Positions 35,542 through 44,131 of a stretch of 64,000 nucleotides of DNA are shown in pieces. The translations under genes were made by a program, and so were the position numbers. Every line of letters starts with the position of its first letter. Positions within the stretch are counted from its first letter, which is position 1. Origin of the DNA: JABDQW01 sp942492025 (GTDB lineage Bacteria; Pseudomonadota; Gammaproteobacteria; SZUA-229); assembly GCA_942492025.1 (NCBI GenBank), contig CALODJ010000004.1, forward strand, positions 310,001 to 374,000, read 5' to 3'. Below the pieces are notes generated by a model. That model had not been told where the DNA came from and searched no databases. It was given only the letters and a program-made list of their open reading frames with translations.

Positions 35542-36162
35542 GTGGCTAAATATACTGGACCAAAATGCAAGCTCAGCCGTCGTGAAGGCGTTGATCTTGA
35601 ATTAAAATCTGCATTGCGTCCGCTGGACAGCAAATGCAAGGCCGACCAGATTCCCGGTCAGCACGGGGCACGTCGCAGCCGACTGTCTGACTATGCCTTG
35701 CAATTGCGTGAAAAGCAGAAATTACGCCGTATCTATGGCGTGCTGGAAAAACAGTTCCGCAATTACTACAAGGCGGCGGCTAGCCAGAAAGGTTCAACGG
35801 GTGAGAACCTGTTGTCATTACTGGAGACACGTCTCGACAATGTCGTTTACCGCAGTGGATTTGGTGCCACACGTGCCGAAGCACGCCAGTTGGTCAATCA
35901 TAAGGCGATCATGGTGAACAATCAGGTGGTGAACATACCTTCGTTTCAGGTGAAACAGAATGATGTGGTTAAAGTGCGTGAGAAGGCGAAAAAACAGACG
36001 CGCATAGCCGATTCCATCAATCTGGCAAAAGCGAGGGGCATCGTTGACTGGATTTCTCTGGATGAAAACAAGCTGGAAGCAACATTCAAGAATGTACCTG
36101 AACGCACCGATCTTCCACCCGATATCAACGAACAGCTCGTTGTAGAACTTTACTCCAAATAA
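35542..36162 (+). CDS. rpsD: 30S ribosomal protein S4
   Basis: An assembly initiator and usual repressor of the alpha operon. GTG 35542 with GGAG upstream gives 206 residues, exactly the E. coli length, starting AKYTGPKCKLSRREGVDL; an upstream in-frame ATG lies inside rpsK and is rejected. The S4 RNA-binding domain includes RLDNVVYRSGFGATRAEARQ. Confidence 0.97.
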   Translation: MAKYTGPKCKLSRREGVDLELKSALRPLDSKCKADQIPGQHGARRSRLSDYALQLREKQKLRRIYGVLEKQFRNYYKAAASQKGSTGENLLSLLETRLDNVVYRSGFGATRAEARQLVNHKAIMVNNQVVNIPSFQVKQNDVVKVREKAKKQTRIADSINLAKARGIVDWISLDENKLEATFKNVPERTDLPPDINEQLVVELYSK

Positions 36163-36177
36163 GGGGGCGTTTAACGA

Positions 36178-37161
36178 ATGTCAGAAGAGTTACTCACACC
36201 GCGTACGATCAACGTTCAGGCATATAGCGATACCCATGCCAAAGTTGCACTGGAACCGCTGGAAAGAGGCTTTGGCCATACGCTGGGTAATGCCCTGCGT
36301 CGTATTTTGTTGTCATCGATTGAAGGCAGTGCGATCACCGAAGCGCAAATCGAAGGCGTTGTACACGAATACAGTACGATGGATGGTGTCCAGGAAGATG
36401 TGCTCGAAATCCTGCTCAACCTGAAAGGTGTGGCGCTGCGCATGCACAACAACACCGAGGCGACAATTACGCTGAAGAAAGAGAGTGCAGGTGTGGTCAC
36501 TGCGGGTGACATTGAAACCGGCCATGATGTCGAAATCGTCAACCCTGGTCATGTCATCGCCAACCTGAATGCGGAAGGCAAACTCAACATGACACTGAAG
36601 GTCAGCAAGGGCCGCGGTTACCAACCGATTACACGTCGCAAGGACGAGAACGAAAGTTCGGTCATCGGTAATCTGAAGCTGGACGCGTCGTATAGCCCGA
36701 TCCGTCGCGTTGCCTACAATGTCGAAAATGCCCGTGTTGCACAGAGCACCAATCTGGACAAGCTGATTATTGATCTGGAGACCAATGGCACGGTCGATCC
36801 GGAAGCGGCGATCCGTACGGCGGCGACGATATTGCAGAACCAGCTGTCATCATTCGTCAACCTGCAGAGCATTGAAGACGAAACTGAGACCTACGTCGAA
36901 GCAGATATCGATCCAATCCTGCTGCGTCCGGTAGATGAGCTCGAACTCACGGTTCGTTCTGCTAACTGCTTGAAAGCAGAAAATATCTACTATATTGGCG
37001 ACCTGATCCAGCGCACGGAAGTTGAGTTGCTCAGAACACCGAATCTGGGTAAGAAGTCGCTGACCGAGATCAAAGATGTTCTCGCATCGCATGGTCTGTC
37101 ACTCGGTATTCAACTAGAAAACTGGCCACCTGCTTCAATCAGGGACAAGGAAGCCAGTTAA
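36178..37161 (+). CDS. rpoA: DNA-directed RNA polymerase subunit alpha
   Basis: The assembly scaffold of RNA polymerase and target of activators. It has 327 residues. The N-terminal domain has LEPLERGFGHTLGNALRRIL and the C-terminal domain has the UP-element-binding helices (VRSANCLKAENIYYIGDLIQ, NLGKKSLTEIKDVLA), including the conserved Arg of the 265 determinant in VRSANCL. Confidence 0.99.
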   Translation: MSEELLTPRTINVQAYSDTHAKVALEPLERGFGHTLGNALRRILLSSIEGSAITEAQIEGVVHEYSTMDGVQEDVLEILLNLKGVALRMHNNTEATITLKKESAGVVTAGDIETGHDVEIVNPGHVIANLNAEGKLNMTLKVSKGRGYQPITRRKDENESSVIGNLKLDASYSPIRRVAYNVENARVAQSTNLDKLIIDLETNGTVDPEAAIRTAATILQNQLSSFVNLQSIEDETETYVEADIDPILLRPVDELELTVRSANCLKAENIYYIGDLIQRTEVELLRTPNLGKKSLTEIKDVLASHGLSLGIQLENWPPASIRDKEAS

Positions 37162-37183
37162 ATTAACGTATCAGGTAATCATC

Positions 37184-37564
37184 ATGCGTCATCGTAAATC
37201 AGGTCGTCATCTGAATAGAAACAGCAGTCATCGCAAGGCCATGTTCAGTAATATGGCGAACTCGCTGTTCGAGCACGAAATCATCAAAACGACCTTACCC
37301 AAGGCAAAAGAACTGCGCCGTGTTGCCGAGCCACTGATTACGCTGGCGAAGGAAGATTCCGTTGCCAAACGTCGTCTGGCATTTGCAAGCCTGGGTGACA
37401 AATCAACCGTTGGAAAACTGTTTAACGAGCTGGGCCCGCGATACAAAGCGCGTCCAGGCGGTTATACGCGCATCCTGAAATGCGGTTATCGTGCAGGCGA
37501 TGCAGCACCGATGGCCTTCATTGAACTTGTCGATCGCCCGCAGGCGGATTCATCAGACGATTAA
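37184..37564 (+). CDS. rplQ: 50S ribosomal protein L17
   Basis: A tunnel-exit 50S protein of 126 residues, with MRHRKSGRHLNRNSSHRKAM and the ELVDRP ending followed by a short acidic tail. It is the last gene of the alpha operon and is followed by a terminator. Confidence 0.98.
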   Translation: MRHRKSGRHLNRNSSHRKAMFSNMANSLFEHEIIKTTLPKAKELRRVAEPLITLAKEDSVAKRRLAFASLGDKSTVGKLFNELGPRYKARPGGYTRILKCGYRAGDAAPMAFIELVDRPQADSSDD

Positions 37565-37602
37565 CGCCCTGGTGAGAATTGCAGCGTAGCCTGTCATCAA
37601 CG

Positions 37603-37638
37603 AAAAAAGCCCGCGTTTAAGCTGGCTTTTTTCTTTTG
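37603..37638 (+). terminator. Rho-independent terminator of the alpha operon
   Basis: AAAAAAGCC (37603-37611) pairs with GGCTTTTTT (37624-37632), followed by CTTTT. The A-tract on the left makes it usable for the convergent minus-strand gene too. Confidence 0.85.
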
Positions 37639-37657
37639 GAACTGGCAGATTCAGGGA

Positions 37658-37885
37658 TTATCCGGTGCGTTTGATCTCGTCATCACGATAATGCGAGTCA
37701 GTCCAGCACGCCGGTAGCGCCTCGCCCGACAGAAACTGCAAATTCTCTTTGCTAAATTTCTCCGGATCCTGCAATTCTTCGCCAAAATGCAGGCGACCGA
37801 CAATTTCACTATTGAACGGATCAAACAGGTCTTTCAGGCTAAGGACTTCTACTAAATGACCGTCATTCTTTTTCTTCAAAAACAT
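37658..37885 (-). CDS. Small conserved acidic protein of unknown function
   Basis: A 75-residue protein convergent with rplQ. ATG 37885 has a strong GGAGG Shine-Dalgarno eight bases upstream, which supports translation. The sequence (VEVLSLKDLFDPFNSEIVGR, then HFGEELQDPEKF and LPACWTDSHYR) resembles a short gammaproteobacterial protein I remember being annotated loosely as acetyltransferase; no acetyltransferase motif is present, so that label is not supported. No signal peptide or membrane segment. Function unknown. Confidence 0.8.
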   Translation of the reverse strand: MFLKKKNDGHLVEVLSLKDLFDPFNSEIVGRLHFGEELQDPEKFSKENLQFLSGEALPACWTDSHYRDDEIKRTG

Positions 37886-37947
37886 AACTAACCTCCAGAT
37901 TATTGCCTTATCTTACACCGATGCCGAGTCCAGACCCAAGCCCTAAC

Positions 37948-38196
37948 TTAACCCGCATTTCTCACCAGGCGGCGTAGAAGGCTGATATGGCATTGGCTAT
38001 CTAAAGTAAAGCCAGGATGACCCAAAATACCGTGTGTTATACAAGCCTGCCTATCACGGTTCAGGCTGGTCTTCGTGTGCGTAAGCTTGCTCTTCACTCA
38101 AACCGTAGCTATGGCTACGCTTTTCGCTCCAGAGCGGCGCTTACGCACACGAATCCTGCGCCTGCTCCCGTGATACTGGTGAGAAATGCGGGTTAA
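37948..38196. mobile_element. 249-bp palindromic element with perfect 21-bp terminal inverted repeats
   Basis: The ends 37948-37968 and 38176-38196 are exact reverse complements (outer sequence TTAACCCGCATTTCTCACCA). Nested inside are a 14-bp inverted repeat TCGTGTGCGTAAGC / GCTTACGCACACGA and a central CGTAGC..GCTACG hairpin. No coding sequence. It fills most of the rplQ/uvrA side of the small-protein promoter region. A related single end occurs at 57539-57604. Confidence 0.82.
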
Positions 38197-38251
38197 ATCT
38201 TAGTGCTGAGGCGCTGAAACATAGGACACTGACTTGGCGTCCAGCTGACCC

Positions 38252-41101
38252 TCAACCTGCGGCCTTGCGCTTTCTGGTGGGTTTCAGCATGCGTTTCAGG
38301 TAGTGCCCGGTAAATGAATCCGGGTTCTCGGCCACCTGTTCGGGCGTGCCGCTGGCGATCAGTTGCCCCCCTTTGTAGCCGCCTTCCGGTCCCAGGTCGA
38401 TAATCCAGTCTGCCGTTTTGATGATGTCCATATTGTGCTCGATGACGATCACGGTGTTGCCGTGGTCACGCAGGCGGTGCAGCACATCCAGCAACTGTTG
38501 CACGTCGTGAAAGTGCAAGCCGGTCGTCGGCTCGTCGAGGATGTAGGCGGTACGGCCGGTATCGCGCTTGGATAATTCACGCGACAGCTTGATGCGTTGC
38601 GCTTCGCCGCCGGACAGCGTCGTTGCGCGCTGACCCAGGGTGATGTAGGAAAGGCCAACATCCATCAGTGTCTGCAGCTTTCTTCTGATCACCGGAATTG
38701 CGTCAAAGAAAACCAGAGCGTCTTCGACGGTCATCTCCAGCACTTCATGGATGTTCTTGCCCTTGTACTTGATTTCCAGTGTTTCGCGATTGTAGCGTTT
38801 GCTCTGGCAAATATCGCAAGGTACATACACGTCGGGCAGAAAATGCATTTCGACCTTGATGACACCGTCCCCCTGGCAGGCTTCGCAGCGTCCACCCTTG
38901 ACATTGAAGCTGAAGCGCCCTGGCTTGTAACCACGTGAACGTGCTTCCTGGGTAGCAGAAAACAGTTCGCGTATCGGGGTGAACAAACCGGTATAGGTGG
39001 CGGGATTCGAACGCGGCGTTCTGCCGATCGGGGCCTGGTTGATCTCGACGACCTTGTCAAAATATTCTATTCCCTGGTGCGAATCGTGTGGTGCTACCGA
39101 CATGGAATTGCCATTAATTTCGCGTGCCAGGATCGCGTACAGGGTGTCATTCACCAGGGTTGATTTTCCGGAGCCCGAGACGCCGGTAATGCAGGTAAAC
39201 AATCCCACCGGGAAATCGACATCCAGATGCTGAAGATTATTACCGCTGGCCCCCTTGATGCTGAAAACGTCGGCGCTCAGCGGTGTGCGTTTGGCGGGCA
39301 CTTCGATTTGCTTGATACCGGCAAGATACTGCCCGGTGATTGAACGTTTGTTGGCCATGATCTTCCGCGGAGCGCCTGCGGCGATGACTTCACCACCATG
39401 TACACCGGCACCCGGACCGATATCGATCACGTGGTCAGCACTGAGGATCGCATCTTCGTCATGTTCGACCACGATGACCGTGTTACCTATGTCGCGTAAG
39501 TGTGTCAGCGTACTGAGCAGGCGGTCGTTGTCGCGCTGGTGCAGGCCAATGGAAGGCTCGTCGAGTATATACATAACACCGACCAGGCCCGCTCCTATCT
39601 GGCTGGCCAGTCGAATACGCTGCGATTCGCCACCAGACAGGGTGTCCGAACTGCGCTCCAGCGTCAAATAATCCAGGCCGACGTTCACCAGGAACTGTAG
39701 CCGTGCCGAGATTTCATTGTTGATTTTGGCCGCGATTTCACCGCGTTTGCCGGTCAGGTTCAGCACCGCGAAAAATTCAAGGGCCCTGACAATGGGCATC
39801 CTGGTGATATCCGGCAAGGTTTTGTCGTTGATGGTCACATGCCGTGCCGCCTGATTCAAACGACTGCCATGGCAGGTAGGGCAGGCCTGCTGTGACAGGT
39901 ATTTTGCCAGTTCATCGCGGACCACATTGGACTCCGTTTCACGGTAGCGGCGCTCCATATTGTGCAGCACACCCTCAAATGCATGCGTTCGTTTGCGGCT
40001 GCGTCGACCGCGATGCCCGGGGAGGACGAACTCAATCTTCTCCTTGCCGCTGCCGTACAACAGGAGTTGCTTGATGCTGTCGTCAAGTTCTTCGTAAGGC
40101 ACTTCGATGTCAAAGCCATAGTGATCGGCGAGTGCACTGATTATGCCGAAATAGTACGCATTGCGACGATCCCAGCCGCGGATCGCACCTCCTGCCAGAC
40201 TCAGATGGGGATTGGCGACGACACGGTCAGGATCGAAGAATTGCTGGTTGCCGATACCATCACACTCGGGGCAGGCGCCGGCTGGATTATTGAAAGAAAA
40301 CAGTCTGGGTTCAAGCTCCTGCAAACTGTAGCCACAACTGGGGCAGGCAAAACGTGCCGAAAACACCAGGTCTGCCTGTCCACTGTCGTCCATCCAGGCG
40401 ACAATGGCGACATCGTCGGCGAGGTGCAATGTGGTCTCGAATGATTCGGCCAGTCTCAGCTTGATATCATTGCGTACCTTGAAGCGATCGACCACGACTT
40501 CAATGGTATGTTTCTTGTTCGCTTCGAGTTCGGGCACGGCATCGAGTTCGTACACCGTACTATCGACCCGGGCACGCAGAAATCCCTGCTGTTTTAGATC
40601 GGCGATCAGTGCCTGGTATTCGCCTTTGCGTCCCCTGACCACCGGCGCCAGCAGCATCAGACGGGAGTTTGCCGGCAGCGACAGAACCTGGTCAACCATC
40701 TGGCTGACCGTTTGTGCCTCCAGCGTGGTGTTGTGTGTCGGGCAGCGCGGTGTGCCGGCACGGGAAAATAGCAGTCTCAGATAATCGTAGATTTCGGTCA
40801 CGGTGCCGACCGTCGAGCGTGGATTGTGCGATGTGGTTTTTTGTTCGATGGAAATAGCCGGTGACAGGCCCTCGATGTGGTCGACATCGGGTTTCTCCAT
40901 CATCGACAGAAACTGGCGGGCGTAGGCTGAAAGCGATTCCACGTAACGGCGCTGGCCTTCGGCAAAAATGGTGTCAAAAGCCAGCGAGGATTTGCCAGAG
41001 CCCGAGAGGCCGGTGATCACGATGAGCTTGTCGCGCGGGATATCGAGGTCGATGTTTTTCAGATTGTGGGTGCGGGCACCGCGGATCTGGATTGTATCCA
41101 T
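38252..41101 (-). CDS. uvrA: UvrABC excinuclease ATPase subunit A
   Basis: The damage-recognition ATPase of nucleotide excision repair. It has 949 residues: two ABC ATPase halves, the first Walker A GLSGSGKSS at 31-39, the second GVSGSGKSTLVND, and signature LSGGESQRIRL and LSGGEAQRIKL. Zinc modules are CPSCG..CPEC and CEAC..CDIC. The start at ATG 41101 has an N-terminus matching E. coli (TIQIRGARTHNLKNI). It is divergent from a YajR-type transporter with ssb beyond. I saw no CTGT-N8-ACAG LexA box in the 67-bp spacer. Confidence 0.98.
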   Translation of the reverse strand: MDTIQIRGARTHNLKNIDLDIPRDKLIVITGLSGSGKSSLAFDTIFAEGQRRYVESLSAYARQFLSMMEKPDVDHIEGLSPAISIEQKTTSHNPRSTVGTVTEIYDYLRLLFSRAGTPRCPTHNTTLEAQTVSQMVDQVLSLPANSRLMLLAPVVRGRKGEYQALIADLKQQGFLRARVDSTVYELDAVPELEANKKHTIEVVVDRFKVRNDIKLRLAESFETTLHLADDVAIVAWMDDSGQADLVFSARFACPSCGYSLQELEPRLFSFNNPAGACPECDGIGNQQFFDPDRVVANPHLSLAGGAIRGWDRRNAYYFGIISALADHYGFDIEVPYEELDDSIKQLLLYGSGKEKIEFVLPGHRGRRSRKRTHAFEGVLHNMERRYRETESNVVRDELAKYLSQQACPTCHGSRLNQAARHVTINDKTLPDITRMPIVRALEFFAVLNLTGKRGEIAAKINNEISARLQFLVNVGLDYLTLERSSDTLSGGESQRIRLASQIGAGLVGVMYILDEPSIGLHQRDNDRLLSTLTHLRDIGNTVIVVEHDEDAILSADHVIDIGPGAGVHGGEVIAAGAPRKIMANKRSITGQYLAGIKQIEVPAKRTPLSADVFSIKGASGNNLQHLDVDFPVGLFTCITGVSGSGKSTLVNDTLYAILAREINGNSMSVAPHDSHQGIEYFDKVVEINQAPIGRTPRSNPATYTGLFTPIRELFSATQEARSRGYKPGRFSFNVKGGRCEACQGDGVIKVEMHFLPDVYVPCDICQSKRYNRETLEIKYKGKNIHEVLEMTVEDALVFFDAIPVIRRKLQTLMDVGLSYITLGQRATTLSGGEAQRIKLSRELSKRDTGRTAYILDEPTTGLHFHDVQQLLDVLHRLRDHGNTVIVIEHNMDIIKTADWIIDLGPEGGYKGGQLIASGTPEQVAENPDSFTGHYLKRMLKPTRKRKAAG

Positions 41102-41129
41102 AACTGCATATCAGTGGGTAATACCAATC

Positions 41130-41138
41130 TGCTAGAAT
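41130..41138 (+). promoter_or_regulatory. Extended -10 motif for the YajR-type gene
   Basis: TGCTAGAAT (extended -10 TGnTAGAAT) lies 31 bp upstream of the transporter start, in the uvrA divergent spacer. No convincing -35 is seen. Confidence 0.35.
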
Positions 41139-41168
41139 GCCGTGCTTATATGATTCGGGTCAAGTATT

Positions 41169-42545
41169 GTGTCGGTATTTCAGGAAAATCTGGGTAAGAT
41201 CGAGCGTCGCGCAGGCCTGTCGCTCGCGCTGATCTATGCTTTTCGTATGCTCGGCCTGTTCATGATCATGCCGGTGTTCGCCTTGTACGCTGAACAGCTT
41301 CCCAATACAACACCGCTGCTGACAGGTCTGGCACTGGGGATCTACGGACTCACCCAGGCACTGCTGCAGATACCGTTTGGCATGCTGTCTGATCGTATCG
41401 GACGCAAGCCGGTGATTCTGGGTGGACTGATGATTTTTGCGCTGGGCAGCCTGGTGGCTGCCTATGCTGAGACCATCCATGGCATCATCCTTGGGCGTGC
41501 CCTGCAGGGCTCGGGCGCGATCGCTGCCGCTCTGATGGCACTGGCGGCTGACCTTTCCCGTGAAGAACATCGTACCAAGATGATGGCCCTGATCGGTGCC
41601 AGCATCGGTGTCGCATTCGCCGCTTCGATGGTGCTGGGCCCTGTGGTCAACGAGTGGGTCGGTGTCTCCGGAATTTTTGCCATTACCGCAGTACTGGCGT
41701 TGATTGGTATTGCGATACTGTATCTGATCGTGCCGGACCCGTTGCGCACCCATTTTCACAGGGATGCCGAAGTACAATCCGGTGCGCTGGCGGATGTGCT
41801 CAAAGACGAGCAGCTACTGAGGCTGGATGCCGGCATATTCATACTGCATTTTGCTCTGATGTGCGTGTTTCTGGTGATCCCGCTAGAGTTGCGGGATAAA
41901 GCCGGACTTGCCGTCGCCGATCACTGGAAACTGTATCTGCCGGTATTCGTGCTGTCTCTGGCCATAATGCTGCCCTTTGTCATCATTGCCGAGCGCAATC
42001 GCAAGATGAAACAGGTATTTCTCGGTGCCATCATGATCCTGTTGCTGGCACTGGCCGGTTTCCTGTTTGCCGTTGATCTGGTGACGCTGGCGCTGGCTCT
42101 TGTGCTGTTTTTTGCCGGCTTCAATTTACTCGAAGCCTCACTGCCATCGCTAATTTCGAAAACATCACAAGCCACACTGAAAGGCACCGCCATGGGCGTG
42201 TATTCAAGCAGCCAGTTTATGGGAGCGTTCGCCGGTGGTGTCGTCGGTGGAGCAGCGCATGGCCTGTGGGGTATCGACGGCCTCTATATGACCGTGATTG
42301 CAGCACTGTTGCTGTGGCTGCTACTTGCTGCAAGCATGCAGCAGCCCCGTTATCTGAGTACCTATTTGCTCAATGTCGGCATCCGCAATGAGTCTGAAAT
42401 AGCGGGCCTGACGCGCCAGCTGGCGGCAGTCGCCGGGGTTGCCGAAGTCTCTGTGATCGCAACAGAAGGCGTGGCCTATTTGAAGGTGGAAAAGCATGTC
42501 CTTGATGACGAAAAACTGTTATCGTTTGCGGTTTATGAAAACTGA
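41169..42545 (+). CDS. YajR-type MFS transporter with C-terminal YAM domain
   Basis: A 458-residue inner-membrane transporter with 12 predicted helices. Motif A between helices 2 and 3 reads GMLSDRIGRKPVI, and helix 4 has GRALQGSGAIAAA. After the last helix, residues about 385-455 (LLNVGIRNESEIAGLTRQLA and onward) form a soluble beta-alpha-beta domain like the YAM domain of E. coli YajR (454 residues). Start is GTG 41169. The uvrA-MFS-ssb order is common in gammaproteobacteria. Substrate unknown. Confidence 0.85.
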   Translation: MSVFQENLGKIERRAGLSLALIYAFRMLGLFMIMPVFALYAEQLPNTTPLLTGLALGIYGLTQALLQIPFGMLSDRIGRKPVILGGLMIFALGSLVAAYAETIHGIILGRALQGSGAIAAALMALAADLSREEHRTKMMALIGASIGVAFAASMVLGPVVNEWVGVSGIFAITAVLALIGIAILYLIVPDPLRTHFHRDAEVQSGALADVLKDEQLLRLDAGIFILHFALMCVFLVIPLELRDKAGLAVADHWKLYLPVFVLSLAIMLPFVIIAERNRKMKQVFLGAIMILLLALAGFLFAVDLVTLALALVLFFAGFNLLEASLPSLISKTSQATLKGTAMGVYSSSQFMGAFAGGVVGGAAHGLWGIDGLYMTVIAALLLWLLLAASMQQPRYLSTYLLNVGIRNESEIAGLTRQLAAVAGVAEVSVIATEGVAYLKVEKHVLDDEKLLSFAVYEN

Positions 42546-42570
42546 TCCGTGAACGATGGAGTAATCAATA

Positions 42571-43011
42571 ATGGCACGTGGTGTTAATAAAGTCATCCTG
42601 GTTGGTAATTGTGGCAAGGACCCTGAAACTCGTTATATGCCCAGCGGTGGTGCAGTCACCAAAATCACGATAGCGACATCGGATAGCTGGAAAGACAAGC
42701 AAAGCGGAGAGCAGAAAGACCGCACCGAATGGCACAATGTGGTGTTTTTCGGTCGCCTTGGCGAAATCGCAGGCGAGTACCTGCGCAAGGGTTCCCAGGT
42801 CTATATCGAGGGCAGCCTGCGTACCAACAAGTGGCAGGATAAAAGCGGGAATGATCGCTATACCACCGAAATCGTTGCCAACGAAATGCAAATGCTCGGC
42901 GGCCGTCCCGCGGGCGACAGTTATGCGCCCGCGCAAAACACGTCCAGCAGCCGGCCCGAGCCGGTGACAACAACGGCCGATGACGCGTTCGATGATGATA
43001 TTCCGTTCTGA
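42571..43011 (+). CDS. ssb: Single-stranded DNA-binding protein
   Basis: An essential ssDNA-binding OB-fold tetramer. It has 146 residues: the N-terminal domain starts ARGVNKVILVGNCGKDPE and includes WHNVVFFGRLGEIA, followed by a Pro/Ser/Thr linker. The C-terminal tip DDDIPF is the exact protein-interaction peptide. It begins 25 bp after the MFS gene and is likely cotranscribed with it. Confidence 0.98.
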   Translation: MARGVNKVILVGNCGKDPETRYMPSGGAVTKITIATSDSWKDKQSGEQKDRTEWHNVVFFGRLGEIAGEYLRKGSQVYIEGSLRTNKWQDKSGNDRYTTEIVANEMQMLGGRPAGDSYAPAQNTSSSRPEPVTTTADDAFDDDIPF

Positions 43012-43047
43012 TGCTGGACAAGGCCTGACTGAAAAAATATACGTTTC

Positions 43048-43090
43048 AACGCAAAGACGCGGAGACGCAGAGACCGCAAAGAGAAATCTG
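43048..43090 (+). repeat. Dispersed ACGCAAAG-type repeat, copy 2
   Basis: AACGCAAAGACGCGGAGACG, then CAGAGACCGCAAAGAG and AAATCTG. It has the same order of units and the same right end as 1634-1676. Confidence 0.62.
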
Positions 43091-43198
43091 TTGAGGTATG
43101 TAATCCTGGTTTTTCACTCGATTACCCCGAAATGGTCGGAACAGACTGCGAAATGGTCCTCCTGGTGGCGTCATGATTTGTCAGATTTCATAGGTAGA

Positions 43199-43217
43199 AG
43201 GGTGCGCCGTGCGCACC
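43199..43217. repeat. GGTGCGC/GCGCACC hairpin repeat, copy 1
   Basis: AGGGTGCGCCGTGCGCACC, a 7-bp stem with 3-nt loop, is identical to 57365-57383. Such hairpins are widely scattered in gammaproteobacterial intergenic DNA. Confidence 0.65.
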
Positions 43218-43567
43218 AATTTTCCGGGATTTGTGTATCAGCCGGATAATGGCGCGCACTGCTTCACCCTGCGCGTCATCATTTCCGATGAGAATTTGTT
43301 GTAGTCGACATAATTCTCTGAATTCACTCGGCATTCTTTGTGCCTCCGGGTCCTGGCGGTGAAAAGATGTGCCTAATGCCGCCGAATCAGCTTTCAATCA
43401 GCTATTTTGACCAATTAACTTATTGATATTTTCGGCAGATTTCACTATCATTTGCACCCAAGAAGTGAGATGTGGCTTTCTGTTGTTTTGCTACTCTCCA
43501 CTGCCTAGTGTACTGACTATGTGATTACACCGAGACAGTACCGGGCTTATACGAGGAATTTTCTATT

Positions 43568-43594
43568 AAGGCTCCGTTTACGGGGCCTTTTTGT
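43568..43594 (+). terminator. Intrinsic terminator upstream of rimP
   Basis: AAGGCTCCG-TTTA-CGGGGCCTT followed by TTTTG. It lies about 40 bp before rimP with no gene ending nearby. It may close an unannotated short transcript or act as an attenuator in the rimP-nusA leader. Confidence 0.75.
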
Positions 43595-43633
43595 TAGTGT
43601 CAATAAATTCTGGCCAAGACGGTAGGTTGAACT

Positions 43634-44098
43634 TTGATACACCGGAACCTGACTCAGTTGTGGGATCTGCTTGAACCGGTAGTCGCTGGCATGGGATACG
43701 AGCTGGTTGAAATAGAATACAACCCGAGCTCCAGGCATGGTTTGCTGAGGCTTTATATCGACCACGATGATGGTATACAGCTCGATGATTGCACCGACGT
43801 CAGTAACCAGGTCAGTGCATTGCTTGACGTGGAAGATCCAATCCCGGGGCACTACAACCTGGAGGTATCATCACCGGGGATGGACCGGCCGCTACGCACC
43901 ATCAGGGACTTTGAACGATTCACTGGGGAAATCGTCAAGCTTAAGACCGCGATGGCGATTGATGGCCGGCGAAACTTTAAAGGTCGGTTGTGTGGTATTG
44001 ATGGTGACGAAATCAGCATTGAATGTGATGGCCAGCAGTTTAATCTTTCGCTGGCATCGATAGAAAAAGCGCGACTTGTGCCCGATTTTGGCGAATAA
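43634..44098 (+). CDS. rimP: Ribosome maturation factor RimP
   Basis: Assists 30S assembly. It has 154 residues, with GYELVEIEYNP, LYIDHDDGIQLDDCTDVSNQ and YNLEVSSPGMDRPL matching the family. The start is TTG 43634, preceded by GTAGG; no ATG or GTG gives a better N-terminus. It is the first gene of the rimP-nusA-infB-rbfA-truB-rpsO-pnp run and follows a terminator-like hairpin. Confidence 0.96.
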   Translation: MIHRNLTQLWDLLEPVVAGMGYELVEIEYNPSSRHGLLRLYIDHDDGIQLDDCTDVSNQVSALLDVEDPIPGHYNLEVSSPGMDRPLRTIRDFERFTGEIVKLKTAMAIDGRRNFKGRLCGIDGDEISIECDGQQFNLSLASIEKARLVPDFGE

Positions 44099-44131
44099 GT
44101 TGCATACAAGCATAACGGGAGTAACCGCATA

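Larger units (their letters stand above)
43012..43633. other. Gene-free region between ssb and rimP, built largely of repeats
   Basis: Contains an ACGCAAAG-type repeat (43048-43090), a GGTGCGCCGTGCGCACC hairpin (43199-43217), a degenerate minus-strand relative of the first repeat near 43330-43370, and a terminator (43568-43594). A 69-codon minus-strand frame starting with TTG covers repeats and is not credible as a gene. Confidence 0.6.

Noticed and set aside
37565..37583. CTGGTGAGAATTGC near rplQ as another end of the 249-bp element
   Set aside because: Only about 14 bases match and the distinctive GCGGGTTAA end is missing; it may be chance.
41102..41168. Possible LexA box in the uvrA divergent promoter
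   Set aside because: No CTGT-N8-ACAG or close variant was found, so SOS control of uvrA cannot be claimed from this sequence.
43188..43397. 69-codon minus-strand frame between ssb and rimP
   Set aside because: Its translation runs across two known repeats (the GGTGCGC hairpin gives the GAHGAP end), and it starts with TTG without a Shine-Dalgarno.
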